A stretch of DNA of 64,000 bases, from contig NZ_JACHGR010000005.1 of assembly GCF_014202415.1 (NCBI RefSeq), positions 124,001-188,000 on the forward strand, read 5' to 3'. Source of the stretch: Tolumonas osonensis (GTDB lineage Bacteria > Pseudomonadota > Gammaproteobacteria > Enterobacterales > Aeromonadaceae). The position numbers and the translations under genes were made by a program. A model generated the notes under the pieces. The model searched no databases and had not been told where the DNA came from. It saw nothing but the letters and a program-made list of their open reading frames with translations. Positions 17,862 through 26,401 of this stretch are shown here, piece by piece. How positions within the stretch are numbered: position 1 is the first letter of the stretch; every line of letters begins with the position of its first letter.

Positions 17862-18032
17862 GATGAGAACTCTGAAAAGAAAATTATGTCAGCCAGGCAT
17901 GACATCTGTACCACAGTATGCCACTAAAGCACTGTTTTGTGACAGGTTTACCATCATGAGTCCGGTATTCCTGCCAAATTACAAGTGTAGTTCAGCTTTA
18001 GATACCGAGATCGGATAAGAAGGATGTTATCG

Positions 18033-18554
18033 ATGATAGCCCGTATTTATGCCCTGCTCGCCGACATCACAACCTTACATGTGGATGCCATTGTTAACGC
18101 TGCAAATTCATCGTTATTGCCCGGTGGCGGGGTGTGTGGCGCCATTCATCGTGCCGCCGGCCCGGAATTACAGCATGAATGTCACATGCTGAAAGGCTGT
18201 GCAGCCGGCGACGCCAGACTCACGAAAGGATACCGGTTGCCCGCTAAATACGTTATTCATACAGTCGGTCCGGTCTGGTACGGCGGCACTCGTCAGGAAC
18301 CGGAGCAACTCGCGTCCTGTTATCAGCGCAGTCTGCAAATCGCTGCTGAAAACGGGATTACTTCTATCGCTTTTCCCTGCATTAGTACCGGCATTTTTGG
18401 CTATCCGCCGGATCTGGCAGCACAAACGGCAGTGACCACCGTTCGTCAGGTTGCCCGTCAGTCCGATACACTGGAAGAAATTATATTTTGCTGTTTTTCA
18501 CAGACAGATTTTGAGCTTTATCAGCAACTGTTATCACCGGCGGAGACGCCCTGA
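18033..18554 (+). CDS. ymdB: Macrodomain protein, O-acetyl-ADP-ribose deacetylase type
   Basis: A 173-residue single macrodomain with the ADP-ribose-binding signatures ADITTLHVDAIVNAANSSLLPGGGVCGAIHRAAG, YVIHTVGPVW and FPCISTGIFGYP. YmdB-class enzymes remove acetyl from O-acetyl-ADP-ribose and can reverse mono-ADP-ribosylation; E. coli YmdB also modulates RNase III. The ATG at 18024 touches the AGAAGG site, so ATG 18033 with eight-base spacing is the better start. The symbol is given by class, as orthology to E. coli YmdB is likely but not proven. Confidence 0.88.
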   Translation: MIARIYALLADITTLHVDAIVNAANSSLLPGGGVCGAIHRAAGPELQHECHMLKGCAAGDARLTKGYRLPAKYVIHTVGPVWYGGTRQEPEQLASCYQRSLQIAAENGITSIAFPCISTGIFGYPPDLAAQTAVTTVRQVARQSDTLEEIIFCCFSQTDFELYQQLLSPAETP

Positions 18555-18570
18555 TCACAGGTTCCGCCGG
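18537..18570 (+). terminator. Possible hairpin at the end of the macrodomain gene
   Basis: CCGGCGGA (18537-18544) can pair with TCCGCCGG (18563-18570) around the stop codon, between two convergent genes. There is no T-run, so termination is weakly supported. Confidence 0.3.
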
Positions 18571-18582
18571 GAAGCACAGGAG

Positions 18583-18858
18583 TCAGTTTGCGAACTGTTG
18601 TTTCAGATAGCTGATAATATCCATTGATTCATACATCCAGTGGCTGTTGCCCTGCTCATCAATGATTCGCAGACAAGGAACCTGGCGTTTTCCGCCACCG
18701 GTCATTAACGCTTCCAGATGTGCGCCTTCAGCAATATTCCGGTTTTCCAGAGTAATACCTGCCTGTTGGCAGTAATCACTGACCCGGACACAATATGGAC
18801 AGGACGGACGAATATACAGCGCCAGACGATTAAGATCAGATACCGCAGGAAATGACAT
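18583..18858 (-). CDS. Glutaredoxin-like protein with CPYC active site
   Basis: A 91-residue glutaredoxin/GST-N-terminal fold. It has the dithiol motif RPSCPYCVRV (about 17-26), the cis-Pro block RQVPCLRII and the C-terminal YESMDIISYLKQQF, which resembles the glutathione-binding part of glutaredoxins. A cytoplasmic thiol-disulfide reductase role is likely. It is convergent with the macrodomain gene and divergent from the pyruvate-kinase-like gene. Confidence 0.85.
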   Translation of the reverse strand: MSFPAVSDLNRLALYIRPSCPYCVRVSDYCQQAGITLENRNIAEGAHLEALMTGGGKRQVPCLRIIDEQGNSHWMYESMDIISYLKQQFAN

Positions 18859-18974
18859 AAGAAAACCCTCAGTCAGGAAACAAATATTCTATATATATTA
18901 TTGTTTACGCTGGATATATGCCATCCATTAACAACATATATACCCACTTATTTTATGTGATACCTATCATAGGA

Positions 18975-18995
18975 TGAGCATGCGTCATGCTTTTT
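18975..18995. promoter_or_regulatory. Small hairpin with T-run in the divergent gap
   Basis: AGCATG-CGT-CATGCT followed by TTTTAT lies in the 194-bp gap between the glutaredoxin (minus) and the pyruvate-kinase-like gene (plus). A short palindrome CCTATCATAGG sits just before it. The gap is AT-rich and contains repeated TATATA. It could be a leader attenuator or chance; the stem is only six pairs. Confidence 0.25.
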
Positions 18996-19052
18996 ATACA
19001 TCCCTTATCTTAAGATGAATTTAGTCTCCTTATTTTCTTTTCAGGAAATGCT

Positions 19053-20936
19053 ATGGCGCCGCGCAAAAATAATAATGATCAGATATGGGAAAAAGAAAAT
19101 ATTGAACAACTGATCACCGAGCTTTCCGTATTACAGGAAACCGTAATAGAAGCGCCGGCAGTCGCCCAGGAGTATCTGAAAGCCGTTCATCCTGATTTTT
19201 ATGAAAGTGCGGTCAATCTGCTGCACTATCTGGCATTGCGCCGCCATGATTTACGCCCGCTGCAATGCAGACTGTCAGAGTTGGGGCTCTCTTCGCTTGG
19301 CCGGGCCGAAGCACATGTTCTCGCGTCTCTCGAAAAAGTACTCTATTTGCTGCATAACCTGAATCAGGACGCTCATTCGCCCCGGGAAAAACATTCCCGC
19401 CTTGATTTTTCAAAGGGACAAAAACTGCTTAAAGAGCATACCGATGCCCTGCTTGGACAGACTAATTCCGGTCGGGATGTACGAATCATGGTCACTATGC
19501 CCTCTGAAGCCGCAGACGACTACACGTTAGTCCATAGTCTGCTGAAACAGGGCATGGATTGCATGCGTATCAACTGTGCGCATGACAGTGCCGGTGTCTG
19601 GCTGAAAATGATCGAGAACCTGAAAATGGCACAGCAGGCGCTGGATATGCGCTGCCGAATAGTGATGGATCTGGCCGGTCCTAAATTGCGGACAGGTCCG
19701 ATGGAAGCGGGTCCGGCAGTTGTGCATATCCGGCCTAAACGCGATGCTTATGGCAGAGTTGTGGCACCAGCCCGGATCTGGCTGACGGTTGATCCGGCTG
19801 TGACTCCGTCCCCTTCCCTGGCCGATGCTACACTCCCTGTACCGGCAAAATGGCTGCAACGGCTGCATAAAGGAGACATCGTCTCGTTCCGTGACACCCG
19901 CGAGTCAAAACGGCACCTTCTTATCATGGATGTCACCCAAAATGGCTGTTGGGCCGAAATAACGCAGTCGGCCTACATCGTCTCTGGTACCGTACTGCAG
20001 CTTGAGAAAAAAGGAAGCCGCGAAGATCGCAAGGCCGCCGTCGGTTTTTTACCGCACACAGAAAATACCATTACCTTGTTCCCCGGCGATTTGCTGCTAT
20101 TAACCCGGGACCTTAAACCCGGGCGTCCGGCTACGCGGGATAGCGTTGGGCTGATTCTGACGCCGGCACATATTGGCTGTACCTTGCCGGAAGTGTTTGA
20201 TGATATCCGTTCGGGAGAATCCATCCGTTTTGATGATGGTAAAATCGGTGGCATCATTGAAAAAGTAGAACCGGAGCAGGTGTATGTGCGGATCACGCAT
20301 GCCCGTATGCAAGGTGAAAAGCTCCGCAGCGATAAAGGCATCAACCTGCCTGACAGTCAGCTGCATTTAACTGCATTAACTCAGCAGGATCTGGATGACT
20401 TGCCCTTCGTCATAAAGCATGCCGACGTGGTTGAGTTATCCTTTGCCAACAGCGCTGCCGATGTCGAACTGCTACAGAATCACATGAAAAGCCTGGGCGA
20501 GCAACAACCCGCTATAGTGCTGAAAATCGAAACGCGTCGCGGTTTTGAAAACCTCCCGGACATGCTATTAACCGCCATGCGGGCACCTAAATGCGGCGTC
20601 ATGATCGCGCGCGGTGATTTGGCCGTCGAATGTGGTTTTGAACGGCTGGCTGAAGTGCAGGAAGAGATCCTCTGGATCTGCGAAGCAGCACATATCCCGG
20701 TTATCTGGGCCACCCAGGTTCTGGAAACGTTGGCCAAGGAAGGTATGCCTTCACGAGCTGAAATCACGGATGCGGCAATGGGACACCGTTCGGAATGTGT
20801 GATGCTGAACAAGGGACCATATGTCCTGAATGCAGTCCAGGTGCTGAATGATATTTTACGCCGGATGCAGACTCATCAATCGAAAAAACAGTCCATGCTG
20901 CGCGAACTGCATTTGGCCCATATCTTCCCGGATTAG
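19053..20936 (+). CDS. Divergent pyruvate-kinase-like protein with N-terminal extension
   Basis: A 627-residue protein. About 145 residues of helical extension precede a pyruvate kinase core: TMPSEAADD, MRINCAHD, MDLAGPKLRTG, an enlarged B-domain insertion (about 215-430), then ELSFANSAADVELL, LKIETRRGFENLPDML, MIARGDLAVECG and IWATQVLETLAKEGMPSRAEITDA. The K-I-E/ARGD metal and phosphate residues and the ATQ Thr are kept. The MLSGETA motif is replaced by MLNKGPY, and the C-terminal allosteric domain is absent. The Glu of the usual DTKGPEIR motif is Lys here, a change tied to K+-independent pyruvate kinases. It probably has PEP/pyruvate-related activity, but true pyruvate kinase function is unproven. 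It stands alone. Confidence 0.75.
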   Translation: MAPRKNNNDQIWEKENIEQLITELSVLQETVIEAPAVAQEYLKAVHPDFYESAVNLLHYLALRRHDLRPLQCRLSELGLSSLGRAEAHVLASLEKVLYLLHNLNQDAHSPREKHSRLDFSKGQKLLKEHTDALLGQTNSGRDVRIMVTMPSEAADDYTLVHSLLKQGMDCMRINCAHDSAGVWLKMIENLKMAQQALDMRCRIVMDLAGPKLRTGPMEAGPAVVHIRPKRDAYGRVVAPARIWLTVDPAVTPSPSLADATLPVPAKWLQRLHKGDIVSFRDTRESKRHLLIMDVTQNGCWAEITQSAYIVSGTVLQLEKKGSREDRKAAVGFLPHTENTITLFPGDLLLLTRDLKPGRPATRDSVGLILTPAHIGCTLPEVFDDIRSGESIRFDDGKIGGIIEKVEPEQVYVRITHARMQGEKLRSDKGINLPDSQLHLTALTQQDLDDLPFVIKHADVVELSFANSAADVELLQNHMKSLGEQQPAIVLKIETRRGFENLPDMLLTAMRAPKCGVMIARGDLAVECGFERLAEVQEEILWICEAAHIPVIWATQVLETLAKEGMPSRAEITDAAMGHRSECVMLNKGPYVLNAVQVLNDILRRMQTHQSKKQSMLRELHLAHIFPD

Positions 20937-20957
20937 TGGCACCCTCCGGTTCTGAAC

Positions 20958-21284
20958 TTAGTGCTTGTGTGAACTGGCATACTCATCAATGTAATGCCAG
21001 ATAGTCAGGATCGGATGATAAATCATCATGCGGGGACCGGAGAAACGCATGACTTTACGGATTTTCTCCCGCATTTTGCTCTGATAGCAGTGGATCGGAC
21101 ATTTGGCACAGGTCGGCTTATCTGCCTTGAAGCGGCATTTATCAATACGATTCATCGCATAATCCGTCAATGTCTGACAGTCCGGGCAAAGCGGCTGGCC
21201 GGCATGCTGACTTCTGCAATAGATACCAATCATAAAACGGATGGTTTTACGTTCCCGATCCAAGCGATTCTGCTTATTAGACAT
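20958..21284 (-). CDS. ygbA: YgbA-type nitrous oxide-stimulated promoter family protein
   Basis: 108 residues of the YgbA_NO family. It has the conserved basic N-terminus NRLDRERKTIRFMIGIYC and a cysteine array (YC, LCPDC, DKCRF, TCAKCPIHCY) that may bind a metal or an Fe-S cluster, then MRFSGPRMMIYHPILTIWH. In E. coli, ygbA is derepressed by nitric oxide through NsrR and has been linked to recovery from nitrosative stress. I saw no convincing NsrR box upstream here. Confidence 0.85.
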   Translation of the reverse strand: MSNKQNRLDRERKTIRFMIGIYCRSQHAGQPLCPDCQTLTDYAMNRIDKCRFKADKPTCAKCPIHCYQSKMREKIRKVMRFSGPRMMIYHPILTIWHYIDEYASSHKH

Positions 21285-21409
21285 CCTGATTCCTCATTTC
21301 CTGCCCGGATGCCATTATGCAATAGTCTCGCAGCTGGCACCAATCCCCTGTCCACTGCTATTGTTTCTATAAGACACTATTCACATTATCCATGTCACGG
21401 AGTCTTGTT

Positions 21410-21739
21410 ATGAGCATGCTTGTCTATCAGGAAACAGAACCTTCTCTTGCCGAAGCAGAATCCTGGTCCGGCCCGGTTGTGATTGAATTCGGTAACGCCT
21501 GGTGTGGCTTCTGCCAGGAAGCTCAGCCTTTCATTTCAGCCGCCATGGCTGAACATCCGGAAATAAAGCACCTGCATATCGCCGATGGCCGGGGTAAGCC
21601 GCTCGGGCGGGCATTCAAGGTGAAATTATGGCCAACGCTGATATGTCTTCTCAATGGTAAAGAAGTCGCCAGAGTAGTACGTCCGGACGATACCGATACC
21701 GTCAGGGAAGCATTAGCCAAAATCAGTACTGTTAATTAA
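21410..21739 (+). CDS. Thioredoxin-like protein (CGFC)
   Basis: A 109-residue thioredoxin fold with the active site WCGFC in EFGNAWCGFCQEAQPF and the cis-Pro block KLWPTLICLLNGKEVARVVRP. There is no signal peptide, so it should act in the cytoplasm, probably as a disulfide reductase. The CGFC centre differs from the CGPC of canonical thioredoxin. ATG 21410 has GGAG eight to twelve bases upstream; an in-frame ATG at 21392 lies before that site and is disfavoured. Confidence 0.85.
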   Translation: MSMLVYQETEPSLAEAESWSGPVVIEFGNAWCGFCQEAQPFISAAMAEHPEIKHLHIADGRGKPLGRAFKVKLWPTLICLLNGKEVARVVRPDDTDTVREALAKISTVN

Positions 21740-21814
21740 CATCTGAACTATAAGTTATTAACAGCACAAAGATAATGTTAAAATAGACGGCTAATTTGCT
21801 GTCGGAGTACTGTT

Positions 21815-22303
21815 TTGTTTCGTTTTCATTGTGAAGGGTTTAATGGCGAACGGGCTGATGTTTCGGTACTTGCGGTGGATTGGTCAATCCCGGGTGATGT
21901 GACATTTTCCTGTAACGACGATACGTTTGCCTGCCTGCTTCTGAGCGGATGCAAGAGCGATAGTGGTGGTTTTTTCAACCTGCTGGCCGGAACCAAGCCC
22001 ATGTATGTGGAACAATGGCTGGAATATCTGCAGGAACAACAGAAGATCCGCCAGGTTAGTCTGAAAATCACGTTGCCGGATGATGAAGCCTACAACGAAG
22101 CGCTGGGTTTGACCGAAGAAAAGATACAGCAACTTTTGCCGCTGATTTTTAAGGTTGGCGGTTTCAATCGCCTGCAATTAAACCGTTACCTGAAACAACG
22201 CAGCAATCCGGCCACATTATCTACCCGATACGGGCCGGCCGAATTGCAGCGTTACCGGATCCTGAATGACATTATCCGTTTACTGAACAAGCTGCGCCGC
22301 TGA
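21815..22303 (+). CDS. Hypothetical protein with TTG start
   Basis: 162 residues, family not recognised. The likely start is TTG at 21815 with GGAG seven bases upstream; a TAAAAT -10-like box lies at about 21778. The protein is soluble, with FRFHCEGFNGERADVSVLAVDWS at the N-terminus and a Lys/Arg-rich helical C-terminus (RYRILNDIIRLLNKLRR). It is followed by the convergent mscL gene, whose stop lies six bases away. No functional clue. Confidence 0.7.
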   Translation: MFRFHCEGFNGERADVSVLAVDWSIPGDVTFSCNDDTFACLLLSGCKSDSGGFFNLLAGTKPMYVEQWLEYLQEQQKIRQVSLKITLPDDEAYNEALGLTEEKIQQLLPLIFKVGGFNRLQLNRYLKQRSNPATLSTRYGPAELQRYRILNDIIRLLNKLRR

Positions 22304-22308
22304 ACTAT

Positions 22309-22752
22309 TTACAATTGGGACGTGCAGTGTGGGCAACGGGTTGCCTCGAGAGCAATCTCAGAACAGCAATGCGGGCATTTTTTAGTGGTAACGGGTGCCG
22401 GTGCCTCTTCAGCACGCAGTTTATTCATCGCTTTTACAATCATAAACAGGGCAAAGGCGACAATAGTAAAGCTGATGATGGCATTTACGAACAAACCGAA
22501 GTTGATTGTGACCGCTCCCGCGGCTTTCGCTTCAGCCAGAGTATGATACGGCGCAGCTGCTTTCGCGCCCTCTTTCAGTACAACAAAAAAATCGGAAAAA
22601 TCCACGCCCCCCAGCAACAAACCGATTGGTGGCATCAGTACATCATCCACCAGACTTTTCACTATCGCCCCAAACGCCGCACCGATAACAATACCGACGG
22701 CCATATCAACCACATTGCCCCTCATGGCAAATTTTTTAAATTCATTGAACAT
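22309..22752 (-). CDS. mscL: Large-conductance mechanosensitive channel with C-terminal zinc ribbon
   Basis: 147 residues. Residues 1-110 are a standard Msc[29 protein letters not shown] with the Gly-rich first membrane helix, [18 protein letters not shown], a short periplasmic loop, and the second helix [19 protein letters not shown]. The channel opens under membrane tension on hypo-osmotic shock. Unlike E. coli MscL (136 residues, helical tail), the C-terminus carries two CPHC pairs ([20 protein letters not shown]), a probable zinc ribbon placed on the cytoplasmic side of the pentamer. Confidence 0.95.
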   Translation of the reverse strand: MFNEFKKFAMRGNVVDMAVGIVIGAAFGAIVKSLVDDVLMPPIGLLLGGVDFSDFFVVLKEGAKAAAPYHTLAEAKAAGAVTINFGLFVNAIISFTIVAFALFMIVKAMNKLRAEEAPAPVTTKKCPHCCSEIALEATRCPHCTSQL

Positions 22753-22844
22753 ATGGTTTCTCCTGTCACTGCCGATATAACACTTAACAAATGAATCCCT
22801 TATAAGAGTAAACTAGATTCAGATATTTGTATGGGAGATAACAA

Positions 22845-23816
22845 ATGAAAGCCGGTGTTATAGGCACAAACTGGGGCCGCGTCCATGTTCAGGGGTTACG
22901 GAAAGCGGGCTGTGAAGTCACCGCCATGATGGCACATGATGCGGATCTGGTTGCCAGAATAGCTGCGGAGGAAGACATCCCCCGGCACGGAACCGAGCTC
23001 GCCGTATTACAGGACTGCGATGTTGTTGCGATAGCGACACCTACCGCCAGCCACCTCGGTTATCTGCAGGCTCTGCAGGACAAAATCATACTCTGTGAGA
23101 AACCACTAGGCCTGACGCCTGATAATCTGCCGCAATTTCAGGCTCTCAACGCCGAACGCAGTTATATCAGTTTCCCGTTTCCTTTCCTCGACTCTGCCAG
23201 ACAATTACAGCAACTGATCAATGGCGGTGATTTTGGCGAACTGATGCGGATCACAGTGGTAACCGGAGTTAATCTGCCCTATCCCAAGACGCCGGTTGAA
23301 TGGTTCATGGAGGACATGATCCATCCATTTTCCCTGTTGACACATTTGTTTGGTGATATGACGTTTCTGGGAGCCTGTCAGGGAACTGGCTGCAATATCT
23401 CCGCACAGTTGCAATGCCATCATGCGCTGGTTGATCTGCTGCTTTGTCCCTGGCCCCATCCCGGGCTGCACTTTGACATTACACTAATCGGCAGTAAAAA
23501 TGCCTACCAGCTACGCGGCGGATTCCGTCCTGACCGTCAGTGGTGGATGGAGCCATTAATGATCGATGATATTGCTCAGGGTACCGGAGAGGAAGCAAAA
23601 GACGCCATCTGGATTCGCGCCAATCATCGTGTCGCCAACACATTGATTAAATTGCAAAAAGGTGAGATCAGCTCACAGCAGGCACAGGAACTTGGTTTAT
23701 TCCCGCTGCAACGTGCTTTGGCGATGGAGCAAAGCCTGTTACCCTTGTGGCAAGCACTGTCTCAGTATGACCAGCGTCCGACATTAGCCGGAAATATGGT
23801 CTGGCAAACAACGTAA
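22845..23816 (+). CDS. Gfo/Idh/MocA family oxidoreductase
   Basis: A 323-residue NAD(P)-binding oxidoreductase. The N-terminal Rossmann motif AGVIGTNWGRVHVQGLRKAG and the family signature CEKPLGL (about residues 86-92) are clear. The C-terminal half follows the family beta-sheet domain, with a candidate active-site His in MIHPFSLLTH. The substrate is unknown. It is the first gene of a tight plus-strand run with mepA and mdlAB (24 bp to mepA) and divergent from mscL. Confidence 0.85.
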   Translation: MKAGVIGTNWGRVHVQGLRKAGCEVTAMMAHDADLVARIAAEEDIPRHGTELAVLQDCDVVAIATPTASHLGYLQALQDKIILCEKPLGLTPDNLPQFQALNAERSYISFPFPFLDSARQLQQLINGGDFGELMRITVVTGVNLPYPKTPVEWFMEDMIHPFSLLTHLFGDMTFLGACQGTGCNISAQLQCHHALVDLLLCPWPHPGLHFDITLIGSKNAYQLRGGFRPDRQWWMEPLMIDDIAQGTGEEAKDAIWIRANHRVANTLIKLQKGEISSQQAQELGLFPLQRALAMEQSLLPLWQALSQYDQRPTLAGNMVWQTT

Positions 23817-23840
23817 TATTTGCAGGAATGTTTAGCTGTT

Positions 23841-24638
23841 ATGTATCAATGGATTTTAGTCGCCGCCATGAGTAATCCATGGGCACAGCAGGTTACACCC
23901 AGTCATGGTTCAGCAGAAGCAATCGGCGGCTACGCTGCCGGTTGCCTGCAAGGCGCCGTCGCACTGCCTGAAAACGGCACCGGATACCAGATTCTGCGTC
24001 CTCGTCAGAAACGTTTCTATAGCCATCCGGTGATGGAACAATACGTTCTCGATTTAGCCCGGCAATCGAAAAAGGTCGGTCTGCCCGACATTCTGGTAGG
24101 TGATATGGCCATGGCCAAAGGTGGCCCATTCAGCACCGGACACCGCAGCCATCAGAGCGGACTGGATACCGATATCTGGTTCCGGTTCGCCGGCAAACCG
24201 CTAAGTGCTGCGGCACGTAATAACATCAAAGCGCAGGAAATGGTCGATTTCCGACGGAACAGAGTAAATAAAAACTTTAGCTCTCAGCAAATGACATTAC
24301 TGAAGCTGGCCGCACAGGATCCCCGTGTAGAGCGTATTTTTGTCAATCCGCCGATCAAAAAAGCCATGTGCGAGCAATTTGCTGCCAGCGGCCCCTCCTG
24401 GTTGGGTAAATTACGTCCCTGGTTTGGCCACAGCGCACATTTCCATGTCCGTTTACATTGTCCGGTCGGCAGCAGAGATTGCGAACCCCAGAAACCATTC
24501 CCGCCGGGCGATGGCTGCGGAGCAGAACTGGATTCATGGCTGACCAAACCAGCCAGGGTAAGCAGCAAACCGGTGCCCAACCGGATGCCTCAGTTGCCAG
24601 AACGCTGTGAACTATTGCTCTCGGGCAAACAGCGATGA
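23841..24638 (+). CDS. mepA: Penicillin-insensitive murein endopeptidase MepA
   Basis: A 265-residue MepA, a periplasmic zinc endopeptidase that cleaves D-alanyl-meso-DAP cross-links in murein. Zinc ligands are visible in STGHRSHQSGLDTDIWF and AHFHVRLHCP. The conserved cysteines of the family are present in YAAGCLQGA, KAMCEQF, LHCPVGSRDCEP and GDGCG. The N-terminus from ATG 23841 (MYQWILVAAMSNPWAQQ) is a short signal peptide. The frame is open from TTG 23820, and the AGGA site sits rather far from 23841, so the exact start is uncertain. Its last bases overlap the mdlA start. Confidence 0.93.
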   Translation: MYQWILVAAMSNPWAQQVTPSHGSAEAIGGYAAGCLQGAVALPENGTGYQILRPRQKRFYSHPVMEQYVLDLARQSKKVGLPDILVGDMAMAKGGPFSTGHRSHQSGLDTDIWFRFAGKPLSAAARNNIKAQEMVDFRRNRVNKNFSSQQMTLLKLAAQDPRVERIFVNPPIKKAMCEQFAASGPSWLGKLRPWFGHSAHFHVRLHCPVGSRDCEPQKPFPPGDGCGAELDSWLTKPARVSSKPVPNRMPQLPERCELLLSGKQR

Positions 24639-26401
24639 CGCTAATCTGGCAATTAGCCTGGTTTTTCCGCGCTCACTGGCAGCGATATCTGCTGACCGTG
24701 AGCGTACTTTGCATTATCGCGGTTATTCAGACCAAAGTGCCCGCGCTGATTGGTTCCATGATCGATACCGTTGTTCACCCCGCCCCCGGCTCCACGATCT
24801 GGTCCGGATTTCAGCCGTTGCTCATCTCTCTTCTTGCTATCGGCTTTCTGGTGTATGCACTGCGCTATATCTGGCGGGTCGCGTTATATGGTGCCGCCTA
24901 CAGACTCGGCTATTTACTGAGGCAGCAGCTATACCGGCATTATCTGGCGATGGATCCGGATTTTTTCCGGCAACACCGGACCGGTGAGCTGATAGCGCAT
25001 GTCAGTAATGATATTCAGGCCGTAGAAATGACGGCCGGTGAAGGCATTCTGACGTTGGTGGATTCGTTGTTTATCGGTTGCCTGGTGCTCTGGATCATGG
25101 TGACACAATACTCGTTACCGCTGACCCTGCTGGCATTGCTCCCGTTGCCCATCATGGCATTTCTGGTCGCCCGGATCGGCAGAGAAATCCACCAGGCCTT
25201 CGGTAAGGCTCAGGCTGCTTTCGGGGATGTGAATAACATTGCACACGAAAATATGAGTGGTTTACGGACATTGCGGTTATTCGCGGCAGAACACTATGCC
25301 GAGCAGCAGATGCAGCAAAGTGCTGAATCCGCTAATCAGGCCAATATGCAGGTAGCCCGGGTTGATGCCAAATTTGATCCGGTAATCTATCTCTGTATCG
25401 GCAGTGCCTATCTGCTGGCGATTGCCGGAGGCAGCTGGCTCGTCATGCGGCAGGAATTGACTATCGGTCAGTTAACCAGTTTCAGTCTTTATCTGGGTCA
25501 GTTGATCTGGCCGATGTTTGCTATCGCCTGGCTGTTCAACATCCTGGAACGCGGTAATGCCGCTTATCAGCGAATCCGTTCCGTGCTTGCGACCAAACCA
25601 CAGTTAACTTCAGGCCAGATGGTCTCGCCACCCTCTTCTGCCGGTCAGCATGCGCTCGGAATCCGGCTGGCGCGGTTTGAAAATGAAAACGGCGTAGCAT
25701 TGCTGCAACATATCAGCCTGCAGATTCAGACGGGCGATTTTATTGGTATTGTCGGACCAACTGGTGCCGGGAAAAGTACTTTGCTGAAACTGTTGCAGCG
25801 ATTTGCCGATCCTCAGCAAGGCACGATTCACCTCTATGACAAGGCATTACCCGACTGGCCGTTGCAGGAATTACGTCAGCAATTCGCCTATGTGCCGCAG
25901 GAACCCTATCTGTTCTCATTGTCGGTGGCAGAAAATATTGCGTTAGGCTGTCCGGAAGCAACGGAAGAGCAGATCATTGCCGCCGCCAAGCTTGCCGAAT
26001 TACACCGGGATATTACCGCCCTGCCGGAAGGATATCAGACCGCAGTCGGTGAACGGGGGATCACGCTGTCTGGCGGTCAGAAACAGCGCCTTGCGCTGGC
26101 CCGTGCCTGGCTCACTCAGCGGCCGTTCTTATTACTGGACGACGCCCTCTCTGCCGTTGATGCCAAAACCGCGTCCCGGATTCTGAAAAACCTGCTTTCC
26201 GCGTCAAATACCGTCACTGTGCTGATGGTGACCCATCGCCTGCAGGAAATAGAACAGGCTGATCAGATTATTGTGCTGGAACAGGGTGAACAGCGGGAGT
26301 CCGGTACACATCTTTCGTTACTGGCACAGGATGGCTGGTATGCCCGGACATGGCATTACCAACAACTTGAACAAGCATTGACAGAGGAAGTGAATGAATA
26401 A
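24635..26401 (+). CDS. mdlA: ABC exporter half-transporter MdlA
   Basis: 588 residues: six membrane helices in an exporter fold, then a nucleotide-binding domain with Walker A GPTGAGKST, signature LSGGQ, Walker B FLLLDDALSAVDA and an H-loop in THRLQE. It closely matches E. coli MdlA (LRYIWRVALYGAAYRLGYLLR, VARVDAKFDPVIYLCIGSAYLLAI). The catalytic Glu after Walker B is Asp, as in other asymmetric heterodimers. It probably pairs with MdlB as a multidrug-type exporter of unknown substrate. Translationally coupled: ATGA overlap with mepA and an 8-bp overlap with mdlB. Confidence 0.93.
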   Translation: MTLIWQLAWFFRAHWQRYLLTVSVLCIIAVIQTKVPALIGSMIDTVVHPAPGSTIWSGFQPLLISLLAIGFLVYALRYIWRVALYGAAYRLGYLLRQQLYRHYLAMDPDFFRQHRTGELIAHVSNDIQAVEMTAGEGILTLVDSLFIGCLVLWIMVTQYSLPLTLLALLPLPIMAFLVARIGREIHQAFGKAQAAFGDVNNIAHENMSGLRTLRLFAAEHYAEQQMQQSAESANQANMQVARVDAKFDPVIYLCIGSAYLLAIAGGSWLVMRQELTIGQLTSFSLYLGQLIWPMFAIAWLFNILERGNAAYQRIRSVLATKPQLTSGQMVSPPSSAGQHALGIRLARFENENGVALLQHISLQIQTGDFIGIVGPTGAGKSTLLKLLQRFADPQQGTIHLYDKALPDWPLQELRQQFAYVPQEPYLFSLSVAENIALGCPEATEEQIIAAAKLAELHRDITALPEGYQTAVGERGITLSGGQKQRLALARAWLTQRPFLLLDDALSAVDAKTASRILKNLLSASNTVTVLMVTHRLQEIEQADQIIVLEQGEQRESGTHLSLLAQDGWYARTWHYQQLEQALTEEVNE

